This document shows, one piece after another, positions 24,835-33,421 of a stretch of 64,000 bases of DNA (position 1 is the first letter of the stretch; every line of letters starts with the position of its first letter). The DNA is from Janibacter sp. CX7 (GTDB lineage Bacteria > Actinomycetota > Actinomycetes > Actinomycetales > Dermatophilaceae). The stretch is taken from NCBI RefSeq assembly GCF_024362365.1, contig NZ_CP101464.1, positions 2,046,001-2,110,000 on the forward strand, given 5' to 3'. The notes below the pieces were generated by a model. It worked only from the letters and a program-made list of their open reading frames with translations. It had not been told where the DNA came from and ran no database searches. The position numbers and the translations under genes were made by a program.

Positions 24835-24840
24835 CTGAGC

Positions 24841-24972
24841 CAAGGTCACGAGTACCAGCGACAAGCCCCGGCTAGCTGGTCGGCAACCCTCCTTCCGCGG
24901 TGGGGTGCTCCGGGTGACGACCTGGCCGGCGACAGACCGTCGCCCGGCAAGCGCGGACTCGCGGTCGACACC
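24841..24972 (+). ncRNA. SAM-IV riboswitch
   Basis: The leader contains the conserved blocks GGTCACGAGTACCAGCGACA, GCCCCGGCTAGCTGG, CGGCAACCCTCC, GCGGTGGGGTGCTCCGGGTG and ACGACCTGGC, followed by CGGCAAGCGCGGACTC. These are the SAM-I/SAM-IV core plus the actinobacterial SAM-IV 3' pseudoknot region. A small hairpin (GGTCC-CAAC-GGACC, 24976-24989) next to the AGGAG site at 24990 could be the expression platform acting on translation. It binds S-adenosylmethionine and should turn off the downstream gene when SAM is plentiful. Confidence 0.9.
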
Positions 24973-25001
24973 TCGGGTCCCAACGGACCAGGAGCACCGT
25001 C

Positions 25002-26219
25002 ATGACCATCTCCGACCTGCACCGCACGACCACCGCCCTGCCCCAGCTCGTCTCCGCGGGTCTGGCGTACCGCGACGAGCACGGTGCGAGCATCGAGTAC
25101 GCCCACCTCGACCACGGCGCAACCACCCCGGCCTTCGCCGCCGTGGCCGACGAGGTCGCCGCCGCGGCCGTCACCTACTCGTCCGTGCACCGCGGCGCGG
25201 GCTTCGCCTCGCGGGTCACGAGCTCGCGCTACGAGGCCGCCCGTGAGGCCGTCGCCGCCTTCGTCGGCGCCCGCGAGGACGACCACGTCGTCTTCACCCG
25301 CAACACCACCGACTCCTTCAACCTGCTGGCCCGGGCGCTGCCCACCGGGACCAAGGTCTTCGTCTTCGCCTCGGAGCACCACGCGGCGCTGCTGCCGTGG
25401 GGCGACGTGCTGCGCCTGCCGGTGCCGCACAGCCACGACGAGGCGCTCGACCTGCTCGACCAGGCGCTGCGCAACCACCCGGCCGAGCACCGCCTCGTCG
25501 TGGCGACCGGCGCGTCCAACGTCACCGGCGAGCACTGGCCGATCGAGCGGATCGCCGCCCTGGCGCACGAGCACGACGCGCGCTTCGCGCTCGACGCGGC
25601 CCAGGTCGCGCCGCACCGCCGGGTCGACATCGACGCGCTCGGCGTCGACTACGTCGCCTTCTCCGGGCACAAGGTCTACGCCCCCTTCGGCGCCGGCGTG
25701 CTCGTCGGGCGCAGCGACTGGCTCGACGAGGCGCAGCCCTACCTCGCCGGAGGCGGGGCCACCGCCCGCGTCGGGCTCGACGAGACCGAGTGGACCTGTG
25801 GCCCGGCGCGTCACGAGGCCGGCTCCCCCAATGTCCTGGGAGCCGTCGCGCTGGCCACCGCGTGCGAGCTCATCACCGAGCACGAGGCGGCGATCATCGA
25901 CCACGAGCAGGCCCTGCGCATCCGCCTGCTCGCCGGCCTGCAGCAGATCCCCGGCGTGCGTGTGCACACCCTCTTCGGCGGCGTCGACGGCGCGCCGGTC
26001 GCGACGATCACCGTCGACGGCCACGACAGCAGCGAGGTCGCGCGCATCCTCGGCGACGACCACGGCATCGGGGTGCGCGACGGCAAGTTCTGCGCGCACC
26101 TGCTCGTCGACGACCTCCTCTCGGAGACCGAGCACGAGACCGCCGTGCGGATCAGCGCCGGCCTGGGCACGACGCCCGAGCACATCGACCGACTCCTCGG
26201 CGCACTGCGCTCGCTCTGA
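25002..26219 (+). CDS. Class-V aminotransferase-fold PLP enzyme (cysteine desulfurase-like)
   Basis: This 405-residue fold-type-I PLP enzyme has HLDHGATTPAFAAV, TRNTTDSFNLLA, ATGASNVTGEHWPI and the Schiff-base lysine in FSGHKVYAPFGAG near residue 227. It is related to SufS/CsdA and selenocysteine lyase, but an obvious catalytic cysteine loop is uncertain. Control by a SAM-IV riboswitch places it in sulfur amino acid or methionine metabolism rather than Fe-S assembly. It is monocistronic between the riboswitch and a strong terminator. Confidence 0.85.
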   Translation: MTISDLHRTTTALPQLVSAGLAYRDEHGASIEYAHLDHGATTPAFAAVADEVAAAAVTYSSVHRGAGFASRVTSSRYEAAREAVAAFVGAREDDHVVFTRNTTDSFNLLARALPTGTKVFVFASEHHAALLPWGDVLRLPVPHSHDEALDLLDQALRNHPAEHRLVVATGASNVTGEHWPIERIAALAHEHDARFALDAAQVAPHRRVDIDALGVDYVAFSGHKVYAPFGAGVLVGRSDWLDEAQPYLAGGGATARVGLDETEWTCGPARHEAGSPNVLGAVALATACELITEHEAAIIDHEQALRIRLLAGLQQIPGVRVHTLFGGVDGAPVATITVDGHDSSEVARILGDDHGIGVRDGKFCAHLLVDDLLSETEHETAVRISAGLGTTPEHIDRLLGALRSL

Positions 26220-26277
26220 CCCTCCTCGGGTGGGGCGAAGGGGGGACCCGGCAGGCCCCCTTCGGCCCAACAAGAAG

Positions 26278-26322
26278 AACTGCCCCTTCGCAAGGGTTCG
26301 GAACCCTTGCGAAGGGGCAGTT
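26278..26322. terminator. Bidirectional rho-independent terminator
   Basis: There are perfect 22-nt arms at 26278-26299 and 26301-26322, preceded by an A-rich run (AAGAAGAA) and followed by TTTCTT-like bases, so it can work on both strands. It separates the convergent aminotransferase and RNase J genes. Each arm contains CCCCTTCG. A second, weaker CGAAGGGGG/CCCCCTTCG repeat lies just left, at 26236-26264. Confidence 0.9.
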
Positions 26323-26368
26323 TCTTCGGGTGACCCGCAAACCGGGGGGCGGGTGAGGACCTGCCCGC

Positions 26369-28054
26369 TCAGGCCTCGACGACCACGGGGATGATCATCG
26401 GGCGGCGGCGGATCTTGCCACCGACCCAGCCGCCGACGGCGCGGCGCACGACCTGCTGGAGCTGGTGGGTGTCGGTCGTGCCCTTGCGGGCCGCCTCGTC
26501 GAGCGCGGCGATGATCTTGGGCTTGACCTGGGTGAAGATCTCGTCGTCCTCGGCGAAGCCGCGGGCGGTGATCTCCGGACCGGCGACGACCTTGCCGGTC
26601 GAGGAGTCGACGACGACCATGACGGAGATGAAGCCCTCGTCGCGCAGGATGCGGCGGTCCTTGAGCAGCTCCTCGGTCGTCCCGCCGACGCTCGAGCCGT
26701 CGACGTAGACGTAGCCGCAGGGCACGGCGCCGGCGATCCGGGCACGGCCGTCGACGAGGTCGACGACGACCCCGTCCTCGGCGAGGACGACGTGGTCGGG
26801 GTCGACACCGGTCGCGATCGCCAGGTCGGCATTGGCCACGAGGTGGCGCCACTCGCCGTGGACCGGCATGACATTGCGCGGCTTGACGATGTTGTAGCAG
26901 TAGAGCAGCTCGCCGGCGCTGGCGTGACCCGAGACGTGCACCTTGGCATTGCCCTTGTGCACGACGTCGGCGCCCAGGCGCATGAGGCCGTTGATGACCC
27001 GGTAGACGGCATTCTCGTTGCCCGGGATCAGGCTCGAGGCGAGCAGGACGGTGTCGCCGTCACCGACGTCGATGCGGTGGTCGCGGTTGGCCATGCGCGA
27101 GAGGGCGGCCATCGGCTCCCCCTGGCTGCCCGTGCAGATGAGCACGACCTCGTCGTCGGGGAAGTTGTCGAGCTTCTTGACGTCGACGAGCACGCCGTCG
27201 GGCACGTGCAGGTAGCCCAGGTCGGCGGCGATCCCCATGTTGCGCACCATCGAGCGGCCGACCATCGCGACCTTGCGGCCGTTGCGCTCGGCGGCGTCGA
27301 GGACCTGCTGGACCCGGTGCACGTGGCTGGAGAAGCACGCGACGATGATCCGGCGCTGGGCCTTGCGGAAGACCGTGTCGATCGCCGGCCCGATCTCGCG
27401 CTCGGGGGTGGTGAAGCCGGGGACCTCGGCATTGGTCGAGTCGGTGAGGAAGAGGTCGACCCCCTCCTCGCCCACCCGGGCGAAGGCCCGCAGGTCGGTC
27501 AGGCGCCGGTCGAGCGGCAGCTGGTCCATCTTGAAGTCGCCCGTGTGCAGCAGGGTGCCGCCCGCGGTGCGCACGAAGACGGCGAGCGCGTCGGGGATCG
27601 AGTGGTTGACCGCGATGAACTCGCAGTCGAAGACGCCGAAGCTCTCGCGCCCGCCCTCGCGCACCCCGAGGGTGTAGGGCTTGATGCGGTGCTCCTTGAG
27701 CTTCGCCTCGACGAGGGCGAGGGTGAGCATCGAGCCGACGAGCGGGATGTCGGGCTTGTGCTTGAGCAGGTAGGGCACGGCGCCGATGTGGTCCTCGTGG
27801 CCGTGCGTGAGGACGATCGCCTGGACGTCGTCGAGGCGGTCGAGGATGTACTCGAAGTCCGGGAGGATCAGGTCGACGCCCGGCTGGTGGTCCTCGGGGA
27901 AGAGCACACCGCAGTCGATGATGAGCAGCTGACCGTCGTGCTCGACGACCGCCATGTTGCGGCCGACCTCGCCGAGACCGCCGAGCGGGACGACCCGCAG
28001 GGCGCCGTCGGCGAGCGGGGGCGGGAGCTGCAGGTCGGGGTGCGGGTGGCTCAT
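26369..28054 (-). CDS. rnj: Ribonuclease J
   Basis: This 561-residue metallo-beta-lactamase/beta-CASP ribonuclease has the metal motif THGHEDHIGAVPYLL near residue 80, HTGDFKMD, TDSTNAE, and the beta-CASP GNAKVHVSGHASAGEL. The C-terminal domain is complete. It processes and degrades RNA 5'-3' and endonucleolytically. GGAGGAGG lies upstream of the ATG at 28054, which overlaps the dapA stop. The dapA-rnj order is conserved in actinobacteria. Confidence 0.95.
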   Translation of the reverse strand: MSHPHPDLQLPPPLADGALRVVPLGGLGEVGRNMAVVEHDGQLLIIDCGVLFPEDHQPGVDLILPDFEYILDRLDDVQAIVLTHGHEDHIGAVPYLLKHKPDIPLVGSMLTLALVEAKLKEHRIKPYTLGVREGGRESFGVFDCEFIAVNHSIPDALAVFVRTAGGTLLHTGDFKMDQLPLDRRLTDLRAFARVGEEGVDLFLTDSTNAEVPGFTTPEREIGPAIDTVFRKAQRRIIVACFSSHVHRVQQVLDAAERNGRKVAMVGRSMVRNMGIAADLGYLHVPDGVLVDVKKLDNFPDDEVVLICTGSQGEPMAALSRMANRDHRIDVGDGDTVLLASSLIPGNENAVYRVINGLMRLGADVVHKGNAKVHVSGHASAGELLYCYNIVKPRNVMPVHGEWRHLVANADLAIATGVDPDHVVLAEDGVVVDLVDGRARIAGAVPCGYVYVDGSSVGGTTEELLKDRRILRDEGFISVMVVVDSSTGKVVAGPEITARGFAEDDEIFTQVKPKIIAALDEAARKGTTDTHQLQQVVRRAVGGWVGGKIRRRPMIIPVVVEA

Positions 28055-28947
28055 GCGCCTCCTCCGATGCCGGACGCGGCCAGGCCCTTGCGCAGGACGT
28101 CGAGGTGCTCGGCCGGCCCCTCGACGTAGGGCAGGCGGACGGTCGCGTGGTCGATGACGCCGAGCTCGACGAGCGCGGCCTTGGCCATGATCGCGCCCTG
28201 CGAGGTCGACATCAGGGCATTGGTCACGGGGATGAGTCGGTGGTGGATCTCGCGGGCGGCCGCGAGGTCACCGGCGTCGACGGCGGCGATCATGTCCGCG
28301 TACTGCCGGCCGGCGACGTGGCCGACGACGGAGACGACACCGTGCGCCCCCTGGGCGAGGTGGGCGAGGTTGTACTCGTCGGCGCCGGAGTACCAGAGCA
28401 GGTCGGTCTCGGCCATGACCTGCGAGGAGGCCCACAGGTCCCCCTTCGCGTCCTTGACGGCGACGATGCGCTCGTGGTCGGCGAGCGCCACGAGGGTCTC
28501 CACGGCGAAGGGAACGGCGGTGCGCCCGGGGATGTCGTAGAGCATGATCGGCAGCTTCGCCGCGTCGGCGATGGCCCGCGTGTGGGCGAGCAGACCGGCC
28601 TGGGTGGGCTTGTTGTAGTAGGGCGAGACGACGAGCAGGCCGTCGGCGCCGGCCCGGGTCGCGGCCGTGGCCATCTCGATGGCGTGCGCGGTGTTGTTGG
28701 ACCCGACACCCGCGGTCACGGCGAGGCGGTCGCCCGCGGCCTGCTTGACCGTCTCGACCATCGCGATGCTCTCCGCGGAGCTGAGGGTCGGGGACTCGCC
28801 GGTGGTGCCGTTGACGACGACACCGTCGTGTCCGCTGGCGACGAGGTGCTCGACGACGGCGGCGACGCCCTTCGCGTCGACGGCGCCGTCTGGGGTCATG
28901 GGCGTCACCATCGCGGTGACCACCCGTCCGAAGGGGGAAGTCGTCAT
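28051..28947 (-). CDS. dapA: 4-hydroxy-tetrahydrodipicolinate synthase
   Basis: This 298-residue TIM-barrel aldolase condenses pyruvate with aspartate semialdehyde for lysine and peptidoglycan diaminopimelate. The Thr pair is seen in [13 protein letters not shown], the catalytic Tyr in [10 protein letters not shown], and the Schiff-base lysine in [10 protein letters not shown] near residue 165. It is first of a dapA-rnj operon and divergent from thyA. dapB, the next step, is at 38242. Confidence 0.95.
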   Translation of the reverse strand: MTTSPFGRVVTAMVTPMTPDGAVDAKGVAAVVEHLVASGHDGVVVNGTTGESPTLSSAESIAMVETVKQAAGDRLAVTAGVGSNNTAHAIEMATAATRAGADGLLVVSPYYNKPTQAGLLAHTRAIADAAKLPIMLYDIPGRTAVPFAVETLVALADHERIVAVKDAKGDLWASSQVMAETDLLWYSGADEYNLAHLAQGAHGVVSVVGHVAGRQYADMIAAVDAGDLAAAREIHHRLIPVTNALMSTSQGAIMAKAALVELGVIDHATVRLPYVEGPAEHLDVLRKGLAASGIGGGA

Positions 28948-28954
28948 GCGGCTC

Positions 28955-28960
28955 AGCGTA
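28955..28960 (-). promoter_or_regulatory. -10 element of dapA
   Basis: TACGCT on the minus strand, 7 nt before the ATG at 28947; the same hexamer is used by ndk. Confidence 0.5.
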
Positions 28961-28978
28961 GCCGTCGGTGGTGGCGTC

Positions 28979-28984
28979 TATCGT
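28979..28984 (+). promoter_or_regulatory. -10 element of thyA
   Basis: TATCGT, 6 nt before the ATG at 28991, with no ribosome-binding site between. It confirms the start chosen for thyA. Confidence 0.55.
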
Positions 28985-28990
28985 GGCGCC

Positions 28991-29800
28991 ATGCGTCAGT
29001 ACCTCGACCTCCTCGAGCACGTCCGCGACCACGGCGTCGACAAGTCGGACCGGACCGGGACCGGCACCCGCAGCGTCTTCGGCCACCAGATGCGCTTCGA
29101 CCTCTCGGAGGGCTTCCCGGTCCTGACGACGAAGAAGCTCCACCTGCGCTCGATCATCGGCGAGCTGCTGTGGTTCCTGCGCGGCGACACCAACGTGCGC
29201 TGGCTGCAGGAGCGCGGCATCAGCATCTGGGACGAGTGGGCCGACGAGCACGGCGACCTCGGCCCGGTCTACGGGCACCAGTGGCGCTCGTGGCCGACCC
29301 CCGAGGGCGGCACGATCGACCAGATCAGCAAGGTCATCGAGGGCCTGCGGACCAACCCCGACAGCCGCCGGCACATCGTCTCGGCGTGGAATGTCGCCGA
29401 GGTGGACTCGATGGCGCTGCCGCCCTGCCACACGATCTTCCAGTTCTACGTCACGCCGGCGAGCGAAGGGGGTCGCCCCCGGCTGTCGTGCCAGCTCTAC
29501 CAGCGCAGCGCCGACATCTTCCTCGGCGTGCCCTTCAACATCGCCTCCTACGCGCTGCTGACGATGATGGTCGCCCAGCAGGTCGACATGGAGCCGGGCG
29601 AGTTCGTCCACACCCTCGGCGACGCGCACCTCTACAGCAACCACCTCGACCAGGCCGACGAGCAGCTGACCCGCTCCCCCGGCCCGCTGCCACGCATGGA
29701 GATCACGCCGCGCGAGTCCATCGACGCCTACGAGATCGAGGACTTCACCCTCGTCGGCTACGAGGCCGCCCCGAGCATCAAGGCGCCGATCGCCGTATGA
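28991..29800 (+). CDS. thyA: Thymidylate synthase
   Basis: This 269-residue folate-dependent enzyme makes dTMP from dUMP. It has [20 protein letters not shown], the [11 protein letters not shown] segment, the nucleophilic cysteine in [12 protein letters not shown] near residue 150, [17 protein letters not shown] and a C-terminal IKAPIAV. Dihydrofolate is a product, and the next gene supplies DHFR by a 4-nt ATGA overlap. The frame is open further upstream, but that part is the antisense of dapA. Confidence 0.97.
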   Translation: MRQYLDLLEHVRDHGVDKSDRTGTGTRSVFGHQMRFDLSEGFPVLTTKKLHLRSIIGELLWFLRGDTNVRWLQERGISIWDEWADEHGDLGPVYGHQWRSWPTPEGGTIDQISKVIEGLRTNPDSRRHIVSAWNVAEVDSMALPPCHTIFQFYVTPASEGGRPRLSCQLYQRSADIFLGVPFNIASYALLTMMVAQQVDMEPGEFVHTLGDAHLYSNHLDQADEQLTRSPGPLPRMEITPRESIDAYEIEDFTLVGYEAAPSIKAPIAV

Positions 29801-30741
29801 GCCTGCCGCGTCGCGTCCCCGACGACCTGCGCGGTCGGGTCCCGCTCGTCGCCGCGTCCTACGCGGTGATGACCCGCGAGGGCGGGCAGGGCACCGAGGT
29901 GCTGCTCCAGCTGCGCCGGGGCACCGGGTTCATGGACGGCTGGTGGGCCTGCGGCGCCGCCGGCCACGTCGAGGACGCGAGCGCGCCGAGCGAGGCGCTG
30001 CACCGCGAGGTCGACGAGGAGCTCGGGGTGCGCGTCGAGACCGCCGCGCCGCTGACGACCGTGCAGCGCACGAGCCTGCTCGGTCCGATCGAGCAGCGGG
30101 CCGACTTCTTCTTCCACGTCACCGCGTGGTCGGGCGAGCCCTCGCTGCAGGAGCCCGACAAGGCGGCGGACCTGCGGTGGTGGCGACTCGACGACCTGCC
30201 GGCGCAGGTCGTGCCGCACGAGCGGGTGGTGCTCGAGGGGCTGCGGGAGGGGACGCTGCCCCCCTTCGTCGAGCTCGGCCACGACCAGCGCCTGGTCCTC
30301 GTCGCCGCGCTCGGGGCCAACCGCGCCATCGGCGTCGACGGCGGCATGCCGTGGCACCTGCCCGAGGACCTGGCGCACTTCAAGGCCCTGACCATGGGCG
30401 GCACGATGGTCATGGGCCGCCGCACCTGGGACTCGATCGGACGCGCCCTGCCCGGCCGCACGACCGTCGTCGTCACGTCCGACCACGCGTGGAGCGCGCC
30501 CGGGGCGGTCGTCGTCCACTCGCTGGCCGAGGCCCTCGTGGCGGCCGGTCCGGGCGAGGTCTTCGTCGTCGGGGGCGGTGAGATCTACCGGCAGACGATC
30601 GACCTGGCCTCGCGCCTGGAGCTGACCGAGATCGACGCCTCGCCGCAGGCCGAGGTCTTCTTCCCCGAGGTCGACGCCGGGTGGCGTGAGGTCGCCCGCA
30701 GCCCACGAGAGGGCTTCGCCTTCGTCACCTACGAGAGGTGA
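29797..30741 (+). CDS. folA: NUDIX hydrolase-dihydrofolate reductase fusion
   Basis: This 314-residue protein has two domains. Residues 1-155 are a NUDIX domain with box [20 protein letters not shown] followed by LGV. The metal-binding REVDEE is intact, but the earlier conserved glutamate is serine. Residues 163-314 are DHFR, with [35 protein letters not shown], and the [15 protein letters not shown] loop. The two are joined by a short linker without an internal start resembling a gene boundary. DHFR regenerates tetrahydrofolate used by ThyA. The NUDIX part could clean nucleotides or act on dihydroneopterin triphosphate; both are inference. Confidence 0.9.
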   Translation: MSLPRRVPDDLRGRVPLVAASYAVMTREGGQGTEVLLQLRRGTGFMDGWWACGAAGHVEDASAPSEALHREVDEELGVRVETAAPLTTVQRTSLLGPIEQRADFFFHVTAWSGEPSLQEPDKAADLRWWRLDDLPAQVVPHERVVLEGLREGTLPPFVELGHDQRLVLVAALGANRAIGVDGGMPWHLPEDLAHFKALTMGGTMVMGRRTWDSIGRALPGRTTVVVTSDHAWSAPGAVVVHSLAEALVAAGPGEVFVVGGGEIYRQTIDLASRLELTEIDASPQAEVFFPEVDAGWREVARSPREGFAFVTYER

Positions 30742-30801
30742 CTCGATGGGTTCACTCACCTCCATATCAACCATATCGGTTCATTTTGGACTGAAGTGAT
30801 C

Positions 30802-30807
30802 TATGGT
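30802..30807 (+). promoter_or_regulatory. -10 element of satD in an A+T-rich promoter
   Basis: TATGGT, 6 nt before the ATG at 30814. The 60 nt upstream (30750-30813) are far richer in A+T than the surrounding DNA and contain small inverted repeats, such as TTCA-TTTTGGAC-TGAA and AACC-ATATC-GGTT, that could bind a regulator. Confidence 0.5.
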
Positions 30808-30813
30808 GTTCAC

Positions 30814-31443
30814 ATGACCGCGATCGCGACCCTCATCGGCGACGTCGTCCGCAGCCGGGCGGCCGCCGACCGACGTGCGCTGCATGCACGGCTCGAAGAG
30901 GTCATCGCGCTCGTCAACGCCAGGACCGATCCCCTCCAGCCGCTGCGCGTGACCGTGGGCGACGAGTTCCAGGGCGCCTGGGCCAGGCGGGGCGAGGCCG
31001 TGCACGCCGCCCTGCTGCTGCGGCTGAGCCTCCTGCCCGAGGTCGAGACCCGCTACGGACTCGGCCACGGCGAGGTCACCGCGCTCAGCGACGACGGCCT
31101 CGTCCAGGACGGCCCCGGGTGGTGGCAGGCCCGGGAGGCGATCACCCGGGCGAAGGGAGACGAGGAGTCGGCGGGCAGCCGGGGGCGCGTCGTGCGCACC
31201 CGGTGGGTCGAGGACTCCCCCGTCGGCCTGGCCCTCGACGCGGCGCTGCGGCACCGCGACCTGCTCGTCGCCGACCTCGACGAGCGCTCCCAGCGCCTCC
31301 TGCGCGGGCTGCTCGACGGCACGACCCAGCGCGAGCTCGCCGAGGTGGAGGAGATCAGCCCGACGGCCGTCTCCCGCCGGGTGCACCGCGACGCCCTCGA
31401 CCAGCTGGTCGCCCTCGACGCCGAGCTCGGAGCCCTGCCATGA
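30814..31443 (+). CDS. SatD family protein
   Basis: This 209-residue protein has the SatD pattern: IGDVVRSRAAADRRALHARL at the start, VTVGDEFQGAW near 50, YGLGHGEVT, and RAKGDEESA. It ends with a helix-turn-helix-like segment, GTTQRELAEVEEISPTAVSRRVH. SatD proteins were first noted in streptococcal acid-tolerance loci, and the biochemical role is unknown. The C-terminal HTH suggests it binds DNA, perhaps its own A+T-rich promoter. Confidence 0.8.
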   Translation: MTAIATLIGDVVRSRAAADRRALHARLEEVIALVNARTDPLQPLRVTVGDEFQGAWARRGEAVHAALLLRLSLLPEVETRYGLGHGEVTALSDDGLVQDGPGWWQAREAITRAKGDEESAGSRGRVVRTRWVEDSPVGLALDAALRHRDLLVADLDERSQRLLRGLLDGTTQRELAEVEEISPTAVSRRVHRDALDQLVALDAELGALP

Positions 31444-32198
31444 GCGTGCTCGCCGCCCTCCTCGTCACCATCGGGTCCGTCGACCTGCTGCGCAGCCTCG
31501 GCCCACACCCGGCGACGGCCCGCGAGACCCGCGGGCTGCCCGCCCTCGGACTGCTCCTGCTGCTCGTCGTCACCGCCACCGCCGGCCTGCTCGGGACGTG
31601 GGGCGGGGTCGCGCTCACCGCACTGGCCGCCGCCGGCCTCCTCGCCTGGACCGTCGCCGCCGAGCGCGCCGACGCCGGGTCGGGTCACGGGCTGGCGCTG
31701 TCCACCTTCGCCGCCGCCCTGCTCGTCCAGCTCGCGGGCTCGGGCTGGGCCCCACCCGTCGGCGGCCTGCTCGCCGACTGGCTCGCGTGGAGCGACCTGC
31801 CGTGGCAGCCCACGCCAGACCACGCGCTGCTGCTCGCCGGCCTGGTCCTCGTCCAGCTGGCGACGGGCAACCGCCTCGTGCGCCTCGTGCTCGTGACGAC
31901 CGGCGCGCTCCCCGCGCGACCCGTGGCCGGCGGCGTCGACGGCGAGCTGCGCGGCGGGCGGCTGCTCGGGCCGCTCGAGCGACTCTTCATCCTCGGCCTC
32001 GGCCTCGCGGGCGAGCTCACTGCCGCCGGCCTCGTCATCGCGGCCAAGGGACTCATCCGCTGGCCCGAGCTGAGGTCGCACGCGAGCAGCGACGACAGCC
32101 GTCGCCCGTCCGACATCGACAAGGTCACCGAGTACTTCCTCGTCGGCAGCTTTGTCAGCTGGCTCGTCGCCCTCGGCGCCCTGCTGCTCGCCTCCTGA
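31440..32198 (+). CDS. Polytopic membrane protein of unknown function linked to SatD
   Basis: This 252-residue protein has seven or so hydrophobic segments. A cytoplasmic-looking loop (RSHASSDDSRRPSDIDKVTEYF) comes before the last helix, FLVGSFVSWLVALGALLL. ATG 31440 overlaps the satD stop (ATGA), so the two are coupled and likely act together. I do not recognise a catalytic motif. The 3' end overlaps the convergent anchored-protein gene by 44 nt. Confidence 0.7.
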   Translation: MSVLAALLVTIGSVDLLRSLGPHPATARETRGLPALGLLLLLVVTATAGLLGTWGGVALTALAAAGLLAWTVAAERADAGSGHGLALSTFAAALLVQLAGSGWAPPVGGLLADWLAWSDLPWQPTPDHALLLAGLVLVQLATGNRLVRLVLVTTGALPARPVAGGVDGELRGGRLLGPLERLFILGLGLAGELTAAGLVIAAKGLIRWPELRSHASSDDSRRPSDIDKVTEYFLVGSFVSWLVALGALLLAS

Positions 32199-32865
32199 GG
32201 GCCACGGCCAGCGCCACCGACAGCAGGGCCACGAGCCCCAGGTCCGCGACCGCACCCTGCTCCCAGGGGCCACCGTCGGTCTGGACGGACCCCGGCGTCT
32301 CGGGTGGATCCGCCGGGTTCGACGGAGTCCCCGGGTTCGTCGGGTTCGTCGGGTTCGTCGGGTTCGTCGGCGCACCCGAGCAGGCGTCCGCGGCTCCCCC
32401 TTCGGTCAGGTGCAGCCGCAGCGGCACGGCCACCGATCGCCGCTCGCTGACCCGGCGCGAGGTGCTCGGCAGCGCCACGGACACCGGCACGCGGACCCGC
32501 TCCCCCGGATCGAGGGTCTGACGCACCACGACGACGCAGCGCCTCGGGGAGTCGCTCGTCAGCCGGGTCCCGCCGACCCGCACCCGGAAGTCGTCGAGCG
32601 GCGACACTCCCTCCGGCATCGTCGAGCGCACCGGCCCGGTCGCGACCGTCAAGGTCGTCGACCGACCCGAGGAGTTGCGCAGCCACAGGTCGGAGCGGGT
32701 CGCCCCGCCCGGGACGATGCGCACGTCCTCGTCAAGGAGCGGGGCGCTCAGCGCGCTGCTCCAGGACCGGCCGTCTCGAGAGAGCTCGATGCCGGGCCCG
32801 TCCGCGACGGCGGGCGGCGCGAGGAGCACGAGACCGACCATCGCGAGCAGCAGCTCAGTCCGCAT
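32155..32865 (-). CDS. Exported, membrane-anchored protein with Pro-Thr-Asn repeats
   Basis: This 236-residue protein has a classical Sec signal peptide (LLLAMVGLVLLAPPAVA), then a beta-rich ectodomain (about 25-165) with two cysteines. A stalk of PTN repeats followed by Pro-rich sequence (about 168-200) leads to a single C-terminal membrane helix and an Arg-rich tail (RRRAAGRRGRRAS). The layout is that of a surface protein held by a transmembrane anchor; there is no LPXTG. It is last in the SipW operon and overlaps the peptidase gene by 11 nt. Confidence 0.75.
   Translation of the reverse strand: MRTELLLAMVGLVLLAPPAVADGPGIELSRDGRSWSSALSAPLLDEDVRIVPGGATRSDLWLRNSSGRSTTLTVATGPVRSTMPEGVSPLDDFRVRVGGTRLTSDSPRRCVVVVRQTLDPGERVRVPVSVALPSTSRRVSERRSVAVPLRLHLTEGGAADACSGAPTNPTNPTNPTNPGTPSNPADPPETPGSVQTDGGPWEQGAVADLGLVALLSVALAVALRRRAAGRRGRRAS
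32333..32368 (-). repeat. 9-bp tandem repeat encoding PTN stalk
   Basis: Four exact copies of GGGTTCGTC on the plus strand (32333-32368) encode the P-T-N unit on the minus strand. Exact nucleotide identity points to recent slippage and likely length variation among strains. Confidence 0.95.
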
Positions 32866-33421
32866 CGACACCCATCTCCTGGGTCGACTGGCGGCGCCGG
32901 TCGCGAACCGCGCCCGCGACGTTCCACGCCGCATAGCCGAAGAGCAGGACGGCCAGCCCCTTGCCGAGCTCCGCCTTGCGCTGCGCGCCGATGCTCGAGG
33001 CGACGTGGCCGACCCACGGCACGTCGTAGCGCACGACGCCTCGCAGCTGCTGGGTCCCGACCCGGGTCTCGTCGGGGGCGGAGTTGGCATCGCCCTGGGT
33101 CGTGTAGCGGGGCGCGCCGTCGGTGCCGTGCGACACCTTGACGACGCGGTGCGTCACGAGCGTCGGGTCGTCCGGGTAGGGCATGAAGGTGATGATCGAG
33201 CCGACCCCGATGCGCTCCTGCGCCTCGTCCGCGCCCTCGACCGGCTCGACGAAGACCTGCGTCCCGGGGGCATAGGTCGGCTCCATCGACCCGGTGAGGA
33301 TCGTCAGCGGCACGTAGCCACGCACCCTCGGGTAGGCGACCGTGACGACGAGGACGAGCAGGAGCACGACGAGGACCCCGGCGAGCAGCCAGGTCGTGAG
33401 ACGACGAAGGGTGGTGGTCAT
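32855..33421 (-). CDS. ER/SipW-type signal peptidase I
   Basis: This 188-residue membrane protease has an N-terminal helix and a catalytic serine in ILTGSMEPTYAPG (near residue 42). The second catalytic position is a histidine, DPTLVTHRVVKV (near 91), in place of the lysine of ordinary bacterial Lep, and there is a C-terminal helix. This is the Sec11/SipW class. In bacilli SipW matures TasA-type fibre proteins. The three genes upstream encode proteins with matching alternate signal peptides. ATG 33421 overlaps the preceding stop (ATGA). Confidence 0.92.
   Translation of the reverse strand: MTTTLRRLTTWLLAGVLVVLLLVLVVTVAYPRVRGYVPLTILTGSMEPTYAPGTQVFVEPVEGADEAQERIGVGSIITFMPYPDDPTLVTHRVVKVSHGTDGAPRYTTQGDANSAPDETRVGTQQLRGVVRYDVPWVGHVASSIGAQRKAELGKGLAVLLFGYAAWNVAGAVRDRRRQSTQEMGVDAD

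Noticed and set aside
18111..24838. Very long open frames (about 1000 codons) on the plus strand opposite rimO and ftsK
   Set aside because: They are antisense to clear genes, have Arg/His/Asp-rich low-complexity translations and no start support. In 70% G+C DNA such frames arise from the third-position G+C bias.
24772..24840. Small protein in the gap before the riboswitch
   Set aside because: No frame with a start, ribosome site and coding character; the stretch is better explained as promoter.
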